Source: Sphingomonadaceae bacterium (lineage in GTDB: Bacteria; Pseudomonadota; Alphaproteobacteria; Sphingomonadales; Sphingomonadaceae). From it: DNA of 20,948 nt. Made by a program: the position numbers and the translations under genes. The stretch covers positions 1 to 20,948 of the forward strand of contig CANEVG010000014.1 in assembly GCA_947442095.1 (NCBI GenBank), in the 5' to 3' direction. A model generated the notes under the pieces. The model did no database searches. It had not been told where the DNA came from and worked only from the letters and a program-made list of their open reading frames with translations. This document shows positions 14,287 through 20,948 of the stretch, piece by piece. Position 1 is the stretch's first letter. Each line of letters starts with the position of its first letter.

Positions 14287-15078
14287 TCAACGTTCGGCGG
14301 TTTTGACCTGTCGCCACAGAGCTTCCTGCGCATCGAGCGAAAGCGCTGCGAACGTGTTACCTGCCAAGGCTTCCATCGCGCGGAACCTGCCTTCAAACTT
14401 GGCATTGGCATGCCGCAACGCTTCTTCAGGGGCGACGCCGTGGCTCCGCGCAACGTTGACCGCAGCGAACAGCAAATCGCCAGCTTCATCCAGTTTCTCA
14501 GCTTCGGTTTCAGCCGACGCCAGTTCGTCCAGTTCTTCGATCACCTTGGCACGCGGGCCTTCCAGATCGGGCCAATCAAATCCGACGCGCGCGGCGCGCT
14601 TCTGCAGCTTTTCCGCACGCATCAGCGCAGGCAATGCCAGGGCAACGCCGTCCAGCGCACTTTCAGCGCCCTTGGTCGCCCGTTCGGCCGCCTTCTGCGC
14701 TTCCCAGCGCTCCTCGCGTGACGGGCCTTCCTGCTCCGCGCCGCCGAAGATATGCGGGTGCCGCGTGGTCATCTTGTCCGAGATGCCTTGCGCCACGGCA
14801 TCGAAATCGAATGCTCCCAGTTCCTCGGCCATGCGTGCGTGGAACACGACTTGGAGCAGCAGATCGCCGAGTTCCTCACGCAGCGCGTGCAGGTCCTCGC
14901 GCGCGATCGCGTCGGCAACCTCGTAGGCTTCCTCGATAGTGTAAGGCGCAATCGTGCTGAAGGTTTGCGCCACGTCCCATTCGCAGCCTATCTGCGGATC
15001 GCGCAACCGCGCCATGACCGTGAGAAGGCGGGCAATTCCAGATGGGTTCGCAGAGGAGTCCTCAGCGGCGGGGCTCAT
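14287..15078 (-). CDS. mazG: Nucleoside triphosphate pyrophosphohydrolase MazG
   Basis: Hydrolyses NTPs and dNTPs to monophosphate and pyrophosphate; in E. coli it modulates ppGpp levels and cell survival under starvation. The 263-residue protein has the two tandem all-alpha MazG domains. Domain 1 has CEWDVAQTF (32-40), EE49-50, E53, E69 and D72. Domain 2 has EELDE (181-185) and E198/D201 in DEAGDLLFA. This full two-domain form is the normal one for proteobacteria. AAGGA lies 7-8 bases before the ATG at 15078. A 53-bp AT-rich gap with a palindrome separates it from the upstream small membrane protein gene, suggesting a separate control point despite the shared strand. Confidence 0.95.
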   Translation of the reverse strand: MSPAAEDSSANPSGIARLLTVMARLRDPQIGCEWDVAQTFSTIAPYTIEEAYEVADAIAREDLHALREELGDLLLQVVFHARMAEELGAFDFDAVAQGISDKMTTRHPHIFGGAEQEGPSREERWEAQKAAERATKGAESALDGVALALPALMRAEKLQKRAARVGFDWPDLEGPRAKVIEELDELASAETEAEKLDEAGDLLFAAVNVARSHGVAPEEALRHANAKFEGRFRAMEALAGNTFAALSLDAQEALWRQVKTAER

Positions 15079-15096
15079 AAAGGCGATCCTTGAGTT

Positions 15097-15111
15097 TGAT
15101 AATAATTATTA
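15097..15111. promoter_or_regulatory. Fur-box-like palindrome upstream of mazG
   Basis: TGATAAT-A-ATTATTA matches the 7-1-7 Fur half-site pair TGATAAT-N-ATTATCA at 13 of 14 defined positions. It lies 18 bp upstream of the mazG ATG inside an AT-rich island (about 15095-15121) in otherwise GC-rich DNA. A 14-bp perfect palindrome (15099-15112) overlaps it. It may be an operator for a Fur/Mur-family regulator or simply an AT-rich promoter region; only the pattern is seen. Confidence 0.4.
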
Positions 15112-15131
15112 TGTTAAATATGGCACGGCGT

Positions 15132-15302
15132 TTAGCGCTCGAAGCCCGCAAAGGCCAGCGCGGCCACCACAATGATCGCGAGCCACGCCCCTAGCATCCA
15201 CAACTTCGCGCCAATCGGTTGCTGCTTCAGCCGCAGATTCGACAAGACGAGGATCAATGCCATCGCGATGCCAACCAGCGCGACGATCCGGTCGCCGCTC
15301 AC
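15132..15302 (-). CDS. Small two-helix membrane protein, unknown function
   Basis: A 56-residue frame starting MSGDRIVALVGIAMALILVL and ending AFAGFER. Two hydrophobic segments (about 6-22 and 35-53) are separated by a short polar loop (NLRLKQQPIGAK), as in small inner-membrane proteins. The GTG start at 15302 overlaps the TGA of the MBL-fold gene in a GTGA arrangement (15299-15302). This is the same style of 4-bp overlap as between that gene and tatD, and it is strong evidence that the frame is translated. No family is recognised. In this position sphingomonad genomes often carry a short membrane protein, by recollection. It could help hold the operon together or act on its own; nothing in the sequence says which. 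Confidence 0.75.
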   Translation of the reverse strand: MSGDRIVALVGIAMALILVLSNLRLKQQPIGAKLWMLGAWLAIIVVAALAFAGFER

Positions 15303-16066
15303 ACCATGATCTCCAGCCCGTCATAGCCTGGCTCGACATGCCTTGGGGTCTCATCGCACAACGTGTGATAATCCATGCTCTTGTCGAGATGTGTGAGCAC
15401 CGCGCGGCTTGCCCGGCAGGCCTCGATCAGTTCAAGCGACATCGCGAGATGCGCGTGCGTGGGATGCGGCTGCCGCCGCAGCGCATCGACCACGAGCACA
15501 TCGACCCGGTCGAACAAGGCCACCATCTCACCGGTAATCGCGCTGAAATCCGTGGCATAACCAATTGATTTTCCGTCCTGATCAAACCGGAAAGCGGTGG
15601 TCTGCGCCGGGCCGTGCGGCATCTGGCAATGCGTGATACCAATGCCAGCCACCATGCGTACGCGGTCAAGGTTATCGAGGGTGCAGATCGTGTGATAGCC
15701 AAACTGCCCAGCAAAGACATAGCCGAAGCGTTGCCGCAGCCGCCGCACGGTTTCGTCTGCCGCATAACCCGGTATTGGCGCCCCACGCCCCATTCGGAGC
15801 GGCCTCAGGTCATCAATGCCATGCGTATGATCGGCATGGTCGTGTGTCCAAACCACGCCATCAATTCGCGCGATTTGCGTGGCGAGCAGCTGCTGGCGCA
15901 GATCCGTAGGTGTATCGACCAGCAACCGCGAGCCGTCATTGCCCTCGACCACGATCGCCACGCGCGTACGCCGGTTACGCGGCTCCTCGGGATCGCAATC
16001 GCCCCAGTCGTTGCCGATGCGCGGCACGCCGGTCGATGTGCCCGAACCCAGAACAACTAGCTTCAC
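15299..16066 (-). CDS. MBL-fold metal-dependent hydrolase (PhnP-like)
   Basis: A 255-residue metallo-beta-lactamase-fold protein. Visible metal-site motifs are THDHADH (74-80: H75, H77, D79, H80), H151 in MPHGPA, D173 in ATDFSA and H226 in LTHLDKS. It starts with the family GSGTSTGVP (7-15). Known: the closest characterised relative is PhnP, a cyclic-phosphodiester hydrolase of the phosphonate pathway. There are no phosphonate genes here, and the homologous gene next to tatD in alphaproteobacteria is generally of unknown substrate, so the phn name is not used. The GTG start at 16066 overlaps the tatD stop by 4 bp (GTGA), and its own stop overlaps the small membrane protein start in the same way. 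Confidence 0.9.
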   Translation of the reverse strand: MKLVVLGSGTSTGVPRIGNDWGDCDPEEPRNRRTRVAIVVEGNDGSRLLVDTPTDLRQQLLATQIARIDGVVWTHDHADHTHGIDDLRPLRMGRGAPIPGYAADETVRRLRQRFGYVFAGQFGYHTICTLDNLDRVRMVAGIGITHCQMPHGPAQTTAFRFDQDGKSIGYATDFSAITGEMVALFDRVDVLVVDALRRQPHPTHAHLAMSLELIEACRASRAVLTHLDKSMDYHTLCDETPRHVEPGYDGLEIMV

Positions 16067-16839
16067 GGGCGCGCCCGGTTGAACAGACGGAAAAAGTTGG
16101 TGCTCGTCAACTCCGCCAGCGCCTCGCTCGTAACGCCGCGTAAACCGGCAACATAGGCGCAGGTATCGGCGACGAAGCCCGGCTCACAGACTTTGCCCCG
16201 ATGCGGCACCGGCGCAAGGAACGGCGAGTCCGTCTCGACCAGCAGCCGATCATCGGGCACTTCGGCAACAAACGCCTGCAAGTTCTTGGCGCTCTTGAAG
16301 GTCACGATTCCCGAAATCGAGATCGTCAGCCCCAGATTGAGCACGGCGCGCCCGAACCCGGCCGTTGCGGTGAAGCAGTGGATCAGCGCCGAAAACGCGC
16401 CATTAGCCATTTCCTCAGCCAAGATACGCAGCGTGTCATACTCGGCGTCGCGCGTGTGGATCACGATAGGCAGACCCGTCTCGCGCGCCACACCGATGTG
16501 GATGCGGAAAAGGTCCTGCTGCACCTGCCGGTCCGAATGGTCGTAATAATAATCGAGCCCGGTTTCGCCGATGGCAATCACCTTCGGGTCGGCTGCCGCC
16601 TCGCGCAGCGCTGCAGCGCCAAGATCGGCGTGGCCATCAGCCTCGTGTGGATGGATGCCGATGCTTGCCCAGACATCGGGCTCGCGGTGCGCGGTTGCGA
16701 TCACGGCGTCCCACTCGCTGCGCCGGGTGGAAATGTTGAGGAACCCCCTCACCCCCCGCGCCCGCGCGCGCGCCAGCACTTCCGCCTGCTCTTCGAACAA
16801 GCCCGTGTAATTGAGATGGCAGTGCGAATCGATCAGCAT
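16063..16839 (-). CDS. tatD: TatD-family metal-dependent hydrolase (DNase)
   Basis: A cytoplasmic TIM-barrel nuclease of the TatD/YcfH family, linked to DNA repair and 3'-5' exonuclease activity in characterised members. The 258-residue product shows metal ligands H6 and H8 in DSHCHL, E92 in IGETGLDYYYD, H128 in VIHTRD, H154 in IHCFT, and D204 in ETDSPFL, all as expected for an active enzyme. It is the YcfH/YjjV-like type found directly after metG in many bacteria. Its ATG shares one base with the metG stop (TGATG), and its stop overlaps the MBL gene start, so translation is probably coupled on both sides. Confidence 0.93.
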   Translation of the reverse strand: MLIDSHCHLNYTGLFEEQAEVLARARARGVRGFLNISTRRSEWDAVIATAHREPDVWASIGIHPHEADGHADLGAAALREAAADPKVIAIGETGLDYYYDHSDRQVQQDLFRIHIGVARETGLPIVIHTRDAEYDTLRILAEEMANGAFSALIHCFTATAGFGRAVLNLGLTISISGIVTFKSAKNLQAFVAEVPDDRLLVETDSPFLAPVPHRGKVCEPGFVADTCAYVAGLRGVTSEALAELTSTNFFRLFNRARP

Positions 16840-18401
16840 CAGACGGCATCTTCCTCCGGCATCTCAAGCCGGGGGAATGCAGGGCTTGGTGCGGCAAGCC
16901 GCTCGCCGCTAGCGACCCGCGCGAGGAACCAGTCTGCATCCGTCAGCGCGGTTATCCTGCGCGCGTCTGCCGGAATGCCGAGCTGATCCAGCACGGCATC
17001 CGCCGCTGTCGGCACGACCGGACGGATCGCGATGGTCAGGTCGCGGATCGCCATGAACAGGGTCATCAGAACGGCGCGCATCCGCTCCGGATCGGTCTTC
17101 CGCAGCGCCCAGGGCGCCTGTTCGTCGACATACTGGTTACAGGCGAACACGGCGCGCATCCACGCCTCAATCCCGGCCGAGAAATTGAGCGCTGCGAACT
17201 CGCGCGGCAGGTCATCGCGGCAGGCCTCGAACACGGTGGCAAGCAACTGGTCGTCCGCATCGCTGCTGGCAAACTTCGCAATTTCACCGTCCATATTCTT
17301 GAAAATCATGGAAAGTGTGCGCTGGACCAGATTGCCGTAGCTGTTCGCCAGCTCGGCGTTGCATCGCGTCACGATCGCTTCGGGCGAATAGGATCCGTCC
17401 TGCCCGAACACAACATCGCGCATCAGGAAATAGCGCAGCGGATCGACCCCGAAGCGCACCGCCAGGGCGAGCGGATCGGTTACATTGCCGAGAGACTTCG
17501 ATTCCTTCTGGCCTCGGTTCAGCAGGAAGCCGTGACCAAACACCTGCTTTGGAACCGGCAGCCCCGCGCTCATCAGGAACGCGGGCCAGTAGATCGTGTG
17601 GAAGCGCACGATATCCTTGCCAATCAGATGCAAGTCTGCCGGCCAATATGTTGCAAAATCACCAGTTTCATCGGGAAAGCCAAGCCCGGTGACATAGTTG
17701 GTCAGGGCATCGACCCACACGTACATCACATGGGTTTCGCTGCTCGGAACCTTTACGCCCCAATCGAAGCTGGTGCGCGAAACCGAGAGATCGCGCAGGC
17801 CCTGGCTCACAAACGCCGCCATCTCATTGCGGCGGCTTTCGGGTCTGATGAAATCCGGATTGTCGTGGTAAAGAGCCAGCAGCGGTTCCTGATACTTGGA
17901 CAGGCGGAAGAACCAGCTCTCCTCAACCGTCCATTCCACCGGCGTGCCCTGCGGTGAGAGCTTATCGCCCCCTTCCCCGTCAATCAGCTCCGAGGCATCG
18001 TAATAGGCCTCGTCGCGCACCGAGTACCAGCCTTCATAGCGATCCAGATAGAGGTCGCCATTGGCCTCCATCCGGCGCCAGAGCTCCTGCGTCGAAGCAT
18101 GGTGGCGCGACTCGGTGGTGCGCAAGAAAACATCGAAATCGACATTCAAGGCATCAGCCATAGCAATGAAATGGCTGGTCATTTCATTGGCAAGTTCGGC
18201 AGGTGTGATTCCTAGGTCGCGCGCCTTTTGCGCCATCTTGAGCCCGTGCTCATCGGTACCGGTCTGGAACCGCACGTCGCGCCCCATCGCCTTTTGGAAG
18301 CGCGCGATCACATCGGCGGCAATCGCTTCATAGGCATGCCCGATATGTGGCTTGCCGTTGGGATAGCTGATCGCGGTCGTGATGTAATAGGGTTCGCCCA
18401 T
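16839..18401 (-). CDS. metG: Methionyl-tRNA synthetase
   Basis: Charges tRNA-Met. The 520-residue class I synthetase has HIGHA (19-23) in place of the HIGH box, the GTDEHGLK segment (48-55), YVWVDALTNY (227-236), and a signature loop reading KESKS (299-303) in place of the usual KMSKS. The connective-peptide region around 124-170 (GWYSVRDEAYY to EESWFFRLSKY) has no cysteine pair, so the zinc knuckle of the E. coli enzyme is absent. The C-terminal dimerisation/tRNA-binding extension of E. coli MetG is also absent; this is the short form common in alphaproteobacteria. The start MGEPYYITTA is the family's normal one. AAGGA is present but 13 bases away. holB ends 32 bp upstream and tatD follows with a one-base overlap. 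Confidence 0.96.
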   Translation of the reverse strand: MGEPYYITTAISYPNGKPHIGHAYEAIAADVIARFQKAMGRDVRFQTGTDEHGLKMAQKARDLGITPAELANEMTSHFIAMADALNVDFDVFLRTTESRHHASTQELWRRMEANGDLYLDRYEGWYSVRDEAYYDASELIDGEGGDKLSPQGTPVEWTVEESWFFRLSKYQEPLLALYHDNPDFIRPESRRNEMAAFVSQGLRDLSVSRTSFDWGVKVPSSETHVMYVWVDALTNYVTGLGFPDETGDFATYWPADLHLIGKDIVRFHTIYWPAFLMSAGLPVPKQVFGHGFLLNRGQKESKSLGNVTDPLALAVRFGVDPLRYFLMRDVVFGQDGSYSPEAIVTRCNAELANSYGNLVQRTLSMIFKNMDGEIAKFASSDADDQLLATVFEACRDDLPREFAALNFSAGIEAWMRAVFACNQYVDEQAPWALRKTDPERMRAVLMTLFMAIRDLTIAIRPVVPTAADAVLDQLGIPADARRITALTDADWFLARVASGERLAAPSPAFPRLEMPEEDAV

Positions 18402-18433
18402 GGGACACGGATTTCCTTGCTTCTGACGTCGTG

Positions 18434-19399
18434 TCAGGCCGCGCCTTCCCTAGTGCGCGCCACCGATGCCAGCAAGCCGCCGATTTCCAGGAGCAGCAGT
18501 GCAGGATCGAAGTTGTAGGTCTGTGCCTGGGCGGCAAGCGCGGCTATCTTCGAATGCGCATCGACAATCCTTAGGCGCACGGCATCATCGCTCGTTGCGA
18601 GCGCGGCGGTCAGTACCATTAGCGCAGCCTCAATGGCCGCCAGTTGCCGTTCGCGGTCCGGCCGCTGGCCGAGCGCGGAGGAAAGCTCTGCCCGCAGCGC
18701 AAAATCGGAATCGCCCTGCGCGACAAGGCGGCGCATAATCTGCCAAATGCCGCCAAAGCCCTGCGCGGCAAAGGCGAGTGCAGCCCCCGGCGATCCGCCC
18801 GATGCCGCAATCGCGGCATCGCGTTCGGCACCACCAAGCTCCGGCGCCGCGGCGCTTAGTGCGCGGGCCAGATCGTCCGGTGCCAGCGGATGGAACCGCA
18901 ACACAGTGCAGCGCGAGCGGACTGTGGGCAGTAGCCGCCCGATCTGGTGCGCCACGAGCAGGAAGAAAGTGCCCGCTGGAGGCTCTTCCAGGCTCTTGAG
19001 CAGCGCATTTACCGCGCTTTTCTCGAGATCGTCGGCCGAATCTATCACCACTGCGCGCCGCGCGCCTAGGGTCGGCCGCGTCACAAGCCGCCGCTGCATC
19101 TCGCGTACCTGATCCACGCTGATGCTGCGCTTGCGGTTATAGGCCTTGCCCTCGTCGCGCTTCTTCGCCTCGTCATCGTTCGAGGGTAGCGGCTGCAACC
19201 AGTGGATATCGGGGTGCTGCGCGGATGGTGGCTGGGGCACCCCGGGCTCGGCGACAAGCTCGGCGGCGGCGGCCCACGCGAAGCCCGCCTTGCCCAGCCC
19301 TTCGCGCCCGGCAAAGATCCAGCCATGGTGCATGCGCTGGCCTACCCGGGCTGCGCGCCACACCGCCCAGGCAATTTCGTGGCCGATATAGGCCGTCAT
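18434..19399 (-). CDS. holB: DNA polymerase III subunit delta-prime
   Basis: A clamp-loader subunit that helps open and load the sliding clamp at replication forks. The 321-residue AAA+ protein has Walker A GREGLGKA (31-38), the segment VIDSADDLEKSAVNALLKSLEEPP (118-141) typical of delta-prime/gamma, and the SRC motif (162-164) that supplies the trans arginine finger. The zinc module of E. coli delta-prime is not evident: the region 46-90 has no cysteines and instead carries a charged, probably disordered stretch (SNDDEAKKRDEGKAYNRK). The ATG overlaps the tmk stop (ATGA, 19396-19399), the conserved tmk-holB arrangement. Confidence 0.93.
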   Translation of the reverse strand: MTAYIGHEIAWAVWRAARVGQRMHHGWIFAGREGLGKAGFAWAAAAELVAEPGVPQPPSAQHPDIHWLQPLPSNDDEAKKRDEGKAYNRKRSISVDQVREMQRRLVTRPTLGARRAVVIDSADDLEKSAVNALLKSLEEPPAGTFFLLVAHQIGRLLPTVRSRCTVLRFHPLAPDDLARALSAAAPELGGAERDAAIAASGGSPGAALAFAAQGFGGIWQIMRRLVAQGDSDFALRAELSSALGQRPDRERQLAAIEAALMVLTAALATSDDAVRLRIVDAHSKIAALAAQAQTYNFDPALLLLEIGGLLASVARTREGAA

Positions 19400-20016
19400 G
19401 CCGCCCCGATCGCCGCCAGCACGCGCGCGTGCACGGCTTCGGGCGCACCTTCTGCGGCAATCACGGCAAACCGGGCCGGATCCTCTGCCGCATAGCGCAG
19501 GAACGCCGCTGCCACCCGCGCGTGATAGTCCGCCGCGCGGCCGCCAATCCGGTCCAGCGCGCCCTCGTCGCGCCGCTCGACACGCGCCGCTGCTTCGGCC
19601 GGATCAAGCGTGAGCAGCACAGTCACATCGGGCAGCAAAGCCTCGCTGCCGATGCGGTGCAGCGCCATGATATCAGCGTCCTGCAACCCGCTGCCCCCGC
19701 CCTGATAGGCCCGGCTGCTGTCCAGATATCGGTCGCACAACACCCATGCGCCGCGTGCCAGCGCCGGGCGGATCAGCGTCTCGACATGGTCTGCGCGCGC
19801 AGCGGCAAACAGCAGTGCCTCCGCCCGCACGCTCCAGGTCGGACCAACGCTCGCCAGAACCAGCGCGCGGATGGCCTCAGCACCCGGTGTCCCGCCCGGC
19901 TCGCGCGTGGTCACCACCTCAAGCCCGCGCGCGCGCAGCGCTTTGGCCAAAAGCTGGCTCTGGGTCGATTTGCCGACGCCTTCCCCACCCTCGAACACGA
20001 TGAAGCGCCCGCTCAT
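19396..20016 (-). CDS. tmk: Thymidylate kinase
   Basis: Phosphorylates dTMP to dTDP with ATP. The 206-residue product has the P-loop EGGEGVGKSTQ (9-19), the TREPGGTP motif (37-44), DRYLDSSRAYQG (95-106) and the arginine-containing LID region (about 142-158). Length is standard. The ATG at 20016 gives the normal start MSGRFIVFEG. A GTG at 20055 is in frame, but it would overlap the dacC 3' end by 26 bp and add atypical residues. The gene lies 13 bp after dacC and overlaps holB by 4 bp, so the three form one unit. Confidence 0.96.
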   Translation of the reverse strand: MSGRFIVFEGGEGVGKSTQSQLLAKALRARGLEVVTTREPGGTPGAEAIRALVLASVGPTWSVRAEALLFAAARADHVETLIRPALARGAWVLCDRYLDSSRAYQGGGSGLQDADIMALHRIGSEALLPDVTVLLTLDPAEAAARVERRDEGALDRIGGRAADYHARVAAAFLRYAAEDPARFAVIAAEGAPEAVHARVLAAIGAA

Positions 20017-20029
20017 TGGCCCATCCCAC

Positions 20030-20948
20030 TCATTGGCCCAGCATCGCAAGCACACCGTTGCGCAGCTGCGCCGCCATGCCGGCGGCAGGCACTTCTTCGG
20101 CGGTCACGAGCGGCAGGCGCGTCTCGCCTTGCCCCGGCACGCGCACCAGTAGCGTGGCCACCCTATCACCCTTGGCGATCGGCGCACGCAGCGGCCCCTT
20201 GTAGCGTATGGCCATTGTGTAGCGCGCGCGCCGCCCGCGCGGAAGCGTGAGCGCTAGCGGCTGCGGCGCCATCAGCGTCACTTCGCGCGCCTCGCCGCCC
20301 TGCACCCGCGCAGTGCCGATCCGGCTGCCTGCCGCAAACAACGGATGCGCCTCGAACGCGCCAAACCCCCATTCGATGAAGGCGCGCGATTCTCGGGCGC
20401 GGACCTTGCCGTTGTCATAGCCGCCCACGACCATTATCAAGCGCCGCCCGTTCCGCATGGCAGAGCCGACAAAGCCATACCCTGCTTCATTGGTGAACCC
20501 GGTCTTGACCCCGTCAGCGCCAGGCACATGACCATAGAGCGGGTTGTGATTTACTTGTTCGACCCCGCGGAAGGCAAGCCGCTCATGGCCATAGAAGCGC
20601 CGATAGAGGTCCGGATACCGGGTGATCATGGCAGAGCTCAGCGTCGCGAGATCGGCTGCAGAAACATAGGTTTCACCTTGATCCATCCAGCCATTGGGCG
20701 TGTTGTAGTGCGTGTTCTTGAGGCCGAGCTTGTGCGCCTCGGCATTCATTATCGCGGTGAACGCCTGCACGCTTCCAGCCACGCCTTCAGCCAGCACGAT
20801 GCTGCCGTCATTGGCCGAAACCGTGACGATGCCTTCCAGCAGCTCGGCGACCGAGGTATCGCTGCCGTTTGCGAGAAACATCGTGCTGCCCACCCGGTGC
20901 CATTGGCCAAATGCCTCCGCGCTCATCCGAAAGCGTTGATCAAGCCGC
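20030..20948 (-). CDS. D-alanyl-D-alanine carboxypeptidase (PBP5/6 family), N-terminus outside the window
   Basis: A low-molecular-mass penicillin-binding protein that trims the terminal D-Ala from peptidoglycan stem peptides in the periplasm. The frame stays open to the right edge (reading back RLDQRFR before an internal Met at 20926), so the gene starts beyond 20948. Its signal peptide and SxxK active-site serine are not visible. Seen within the window: the second motif SAN (20810-20818; SGN in E. coli), the third motif KTG (20498-20506) in DGVKTGFTNEAGYG, and GLKNTHYNTPNGW. The C-terminal PBP5-type beta domain covers roughly the last 100 codons, ending in a possible amphipathic helix (AAQLRNGVLAML). 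It precedes tmk by 13 bp on the same strand. It is dacA/dacC-like; the exact paralogue cannot be decided. Confidence 0.9.
   Translation of the reverse strand, partial: RLDQRFRMSAEAFGQWHRVGSTMFLANGSDTSVAELLEGIVTVSANDGSIVLAEGVAGSVQAFTAIMNAEAHKLGLKNTHYNTPNGWMDQGETYVSAADLATLSSAMITRYPDLYRRFYGHERLAFRGVEQVNHNPLYGHVPGADGVKTGFTNEAGYGFVGSAMRNGRRLIMVVGGYDNGKVRARESRAFIEWGFGAFEAHPLFAAGSRIGTARVQGGEAREVTLMAPQPLALTLPRGRRARYTMAIRYKGPLRAPIAKGDRVATLLVRVPGQGETRLPLVTAEEVPAAGMAAQLRNGVLAMLGQ

Noticed and set aside
15109..15354. An 81-codon minus-strand frame spanning the MBL end and the gap before mazG
   Set aside because: It is out of frame with the two-helix membrane protein, which has a proper overlap-coupled start; the 81-codon product is Arg/Trp-rich with no structure pattern.
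20017..20055. An upstream GTG start for tmk at 20055
   Set aside because: It would add 13 atypical residues and run into dacC; the ATG at 20016 gives the exact family start before the P-loop.
1..20948. CRISPR arrays, tRNA/rRNA genes, prophage or defence-system modules
   Set aside because: No regularly spaced repeats, no cloverleaf or rRNA sequence, and no integrase, restriction or cas-like coding sequence was seen; apart from the fragment at the left edge all genes are core functions.

Overview
The window looks like a core-chromosome segment of a GC-rich alphaproteobacterium, most likely a member of the Sphingomonadales (Novosphingobium/Sphingopyxis/Erythrobacter-like). The grounds are gene content and order: fused ispDF, the dusB-ntrB-ntrC-ntrY-ntrX cluster followed by hfq-hflX, and the dacC-tmk-holB-metG-tatD-MBL series. 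The genus is inferred from this layout and was not tested by a search.

Layout. 1-290: the left edge holds the first 28 codons of an IS630-like transposase running out of the window, then non-coding DNA with a candidate promoter and the terminator of the next gene. 291-1011: a beta-carbonic anhydrase on the minus strand, divergent from lipA. 1012-2417: lipA and a RatA/COQ10-type START protein on the plus strand. The second gene runs 40 bp into the convergent pncC. 2378-4673: a minus-strand unit ispDF, a secreted protein of unknown function, then pncC. 4755-12136: a plus-strand nitrogen-control cluster of dusB, ntrBC and the membrane sensor pair ntrYX; the first three genes overlap by 4 bp. 12340-14284: hfq and hflX. 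14287-20948: a tightly packed minus-strand series read from the right edge: dacC (cut by the edge), tmk, holB, metG, tatD, an MBL-fold hydrolase, a 56-residue membrane protein, then mazG.

How the genes work together. ntrB/ntrC and ntrY/ntrX are two complete sensor/regulator pairs. NtrC keeps the GAFTGA loop needed to contact sigma-54, and NtrX lacks it, so the two regulators probably act by different mechanisms. The right half combines peptidoglycan trimming, dTMP synthesis, clamp loading, Met-tRNA synthesis and nucleotide/nuclease housekeeping, with start/stop overlaps that suggest coupled translation.

The most unusual item is hfq. It encodes one 192-residue polypeptide with two complete, gap-free Sm/Hfq modules 80 residues apart. 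The first module keeps most classical RNA-contact residues. The second keeps the fold and the YKH motif but has lost the rim arginine patch and the Q41 equivalent. This is a built-in asymmetric Hfq. Secondary items are a Fur-box-like palindrome before mazG, a KESKS signature in MetRS, and a small two-helix membrane protein coupled to the MBL hydrolase.
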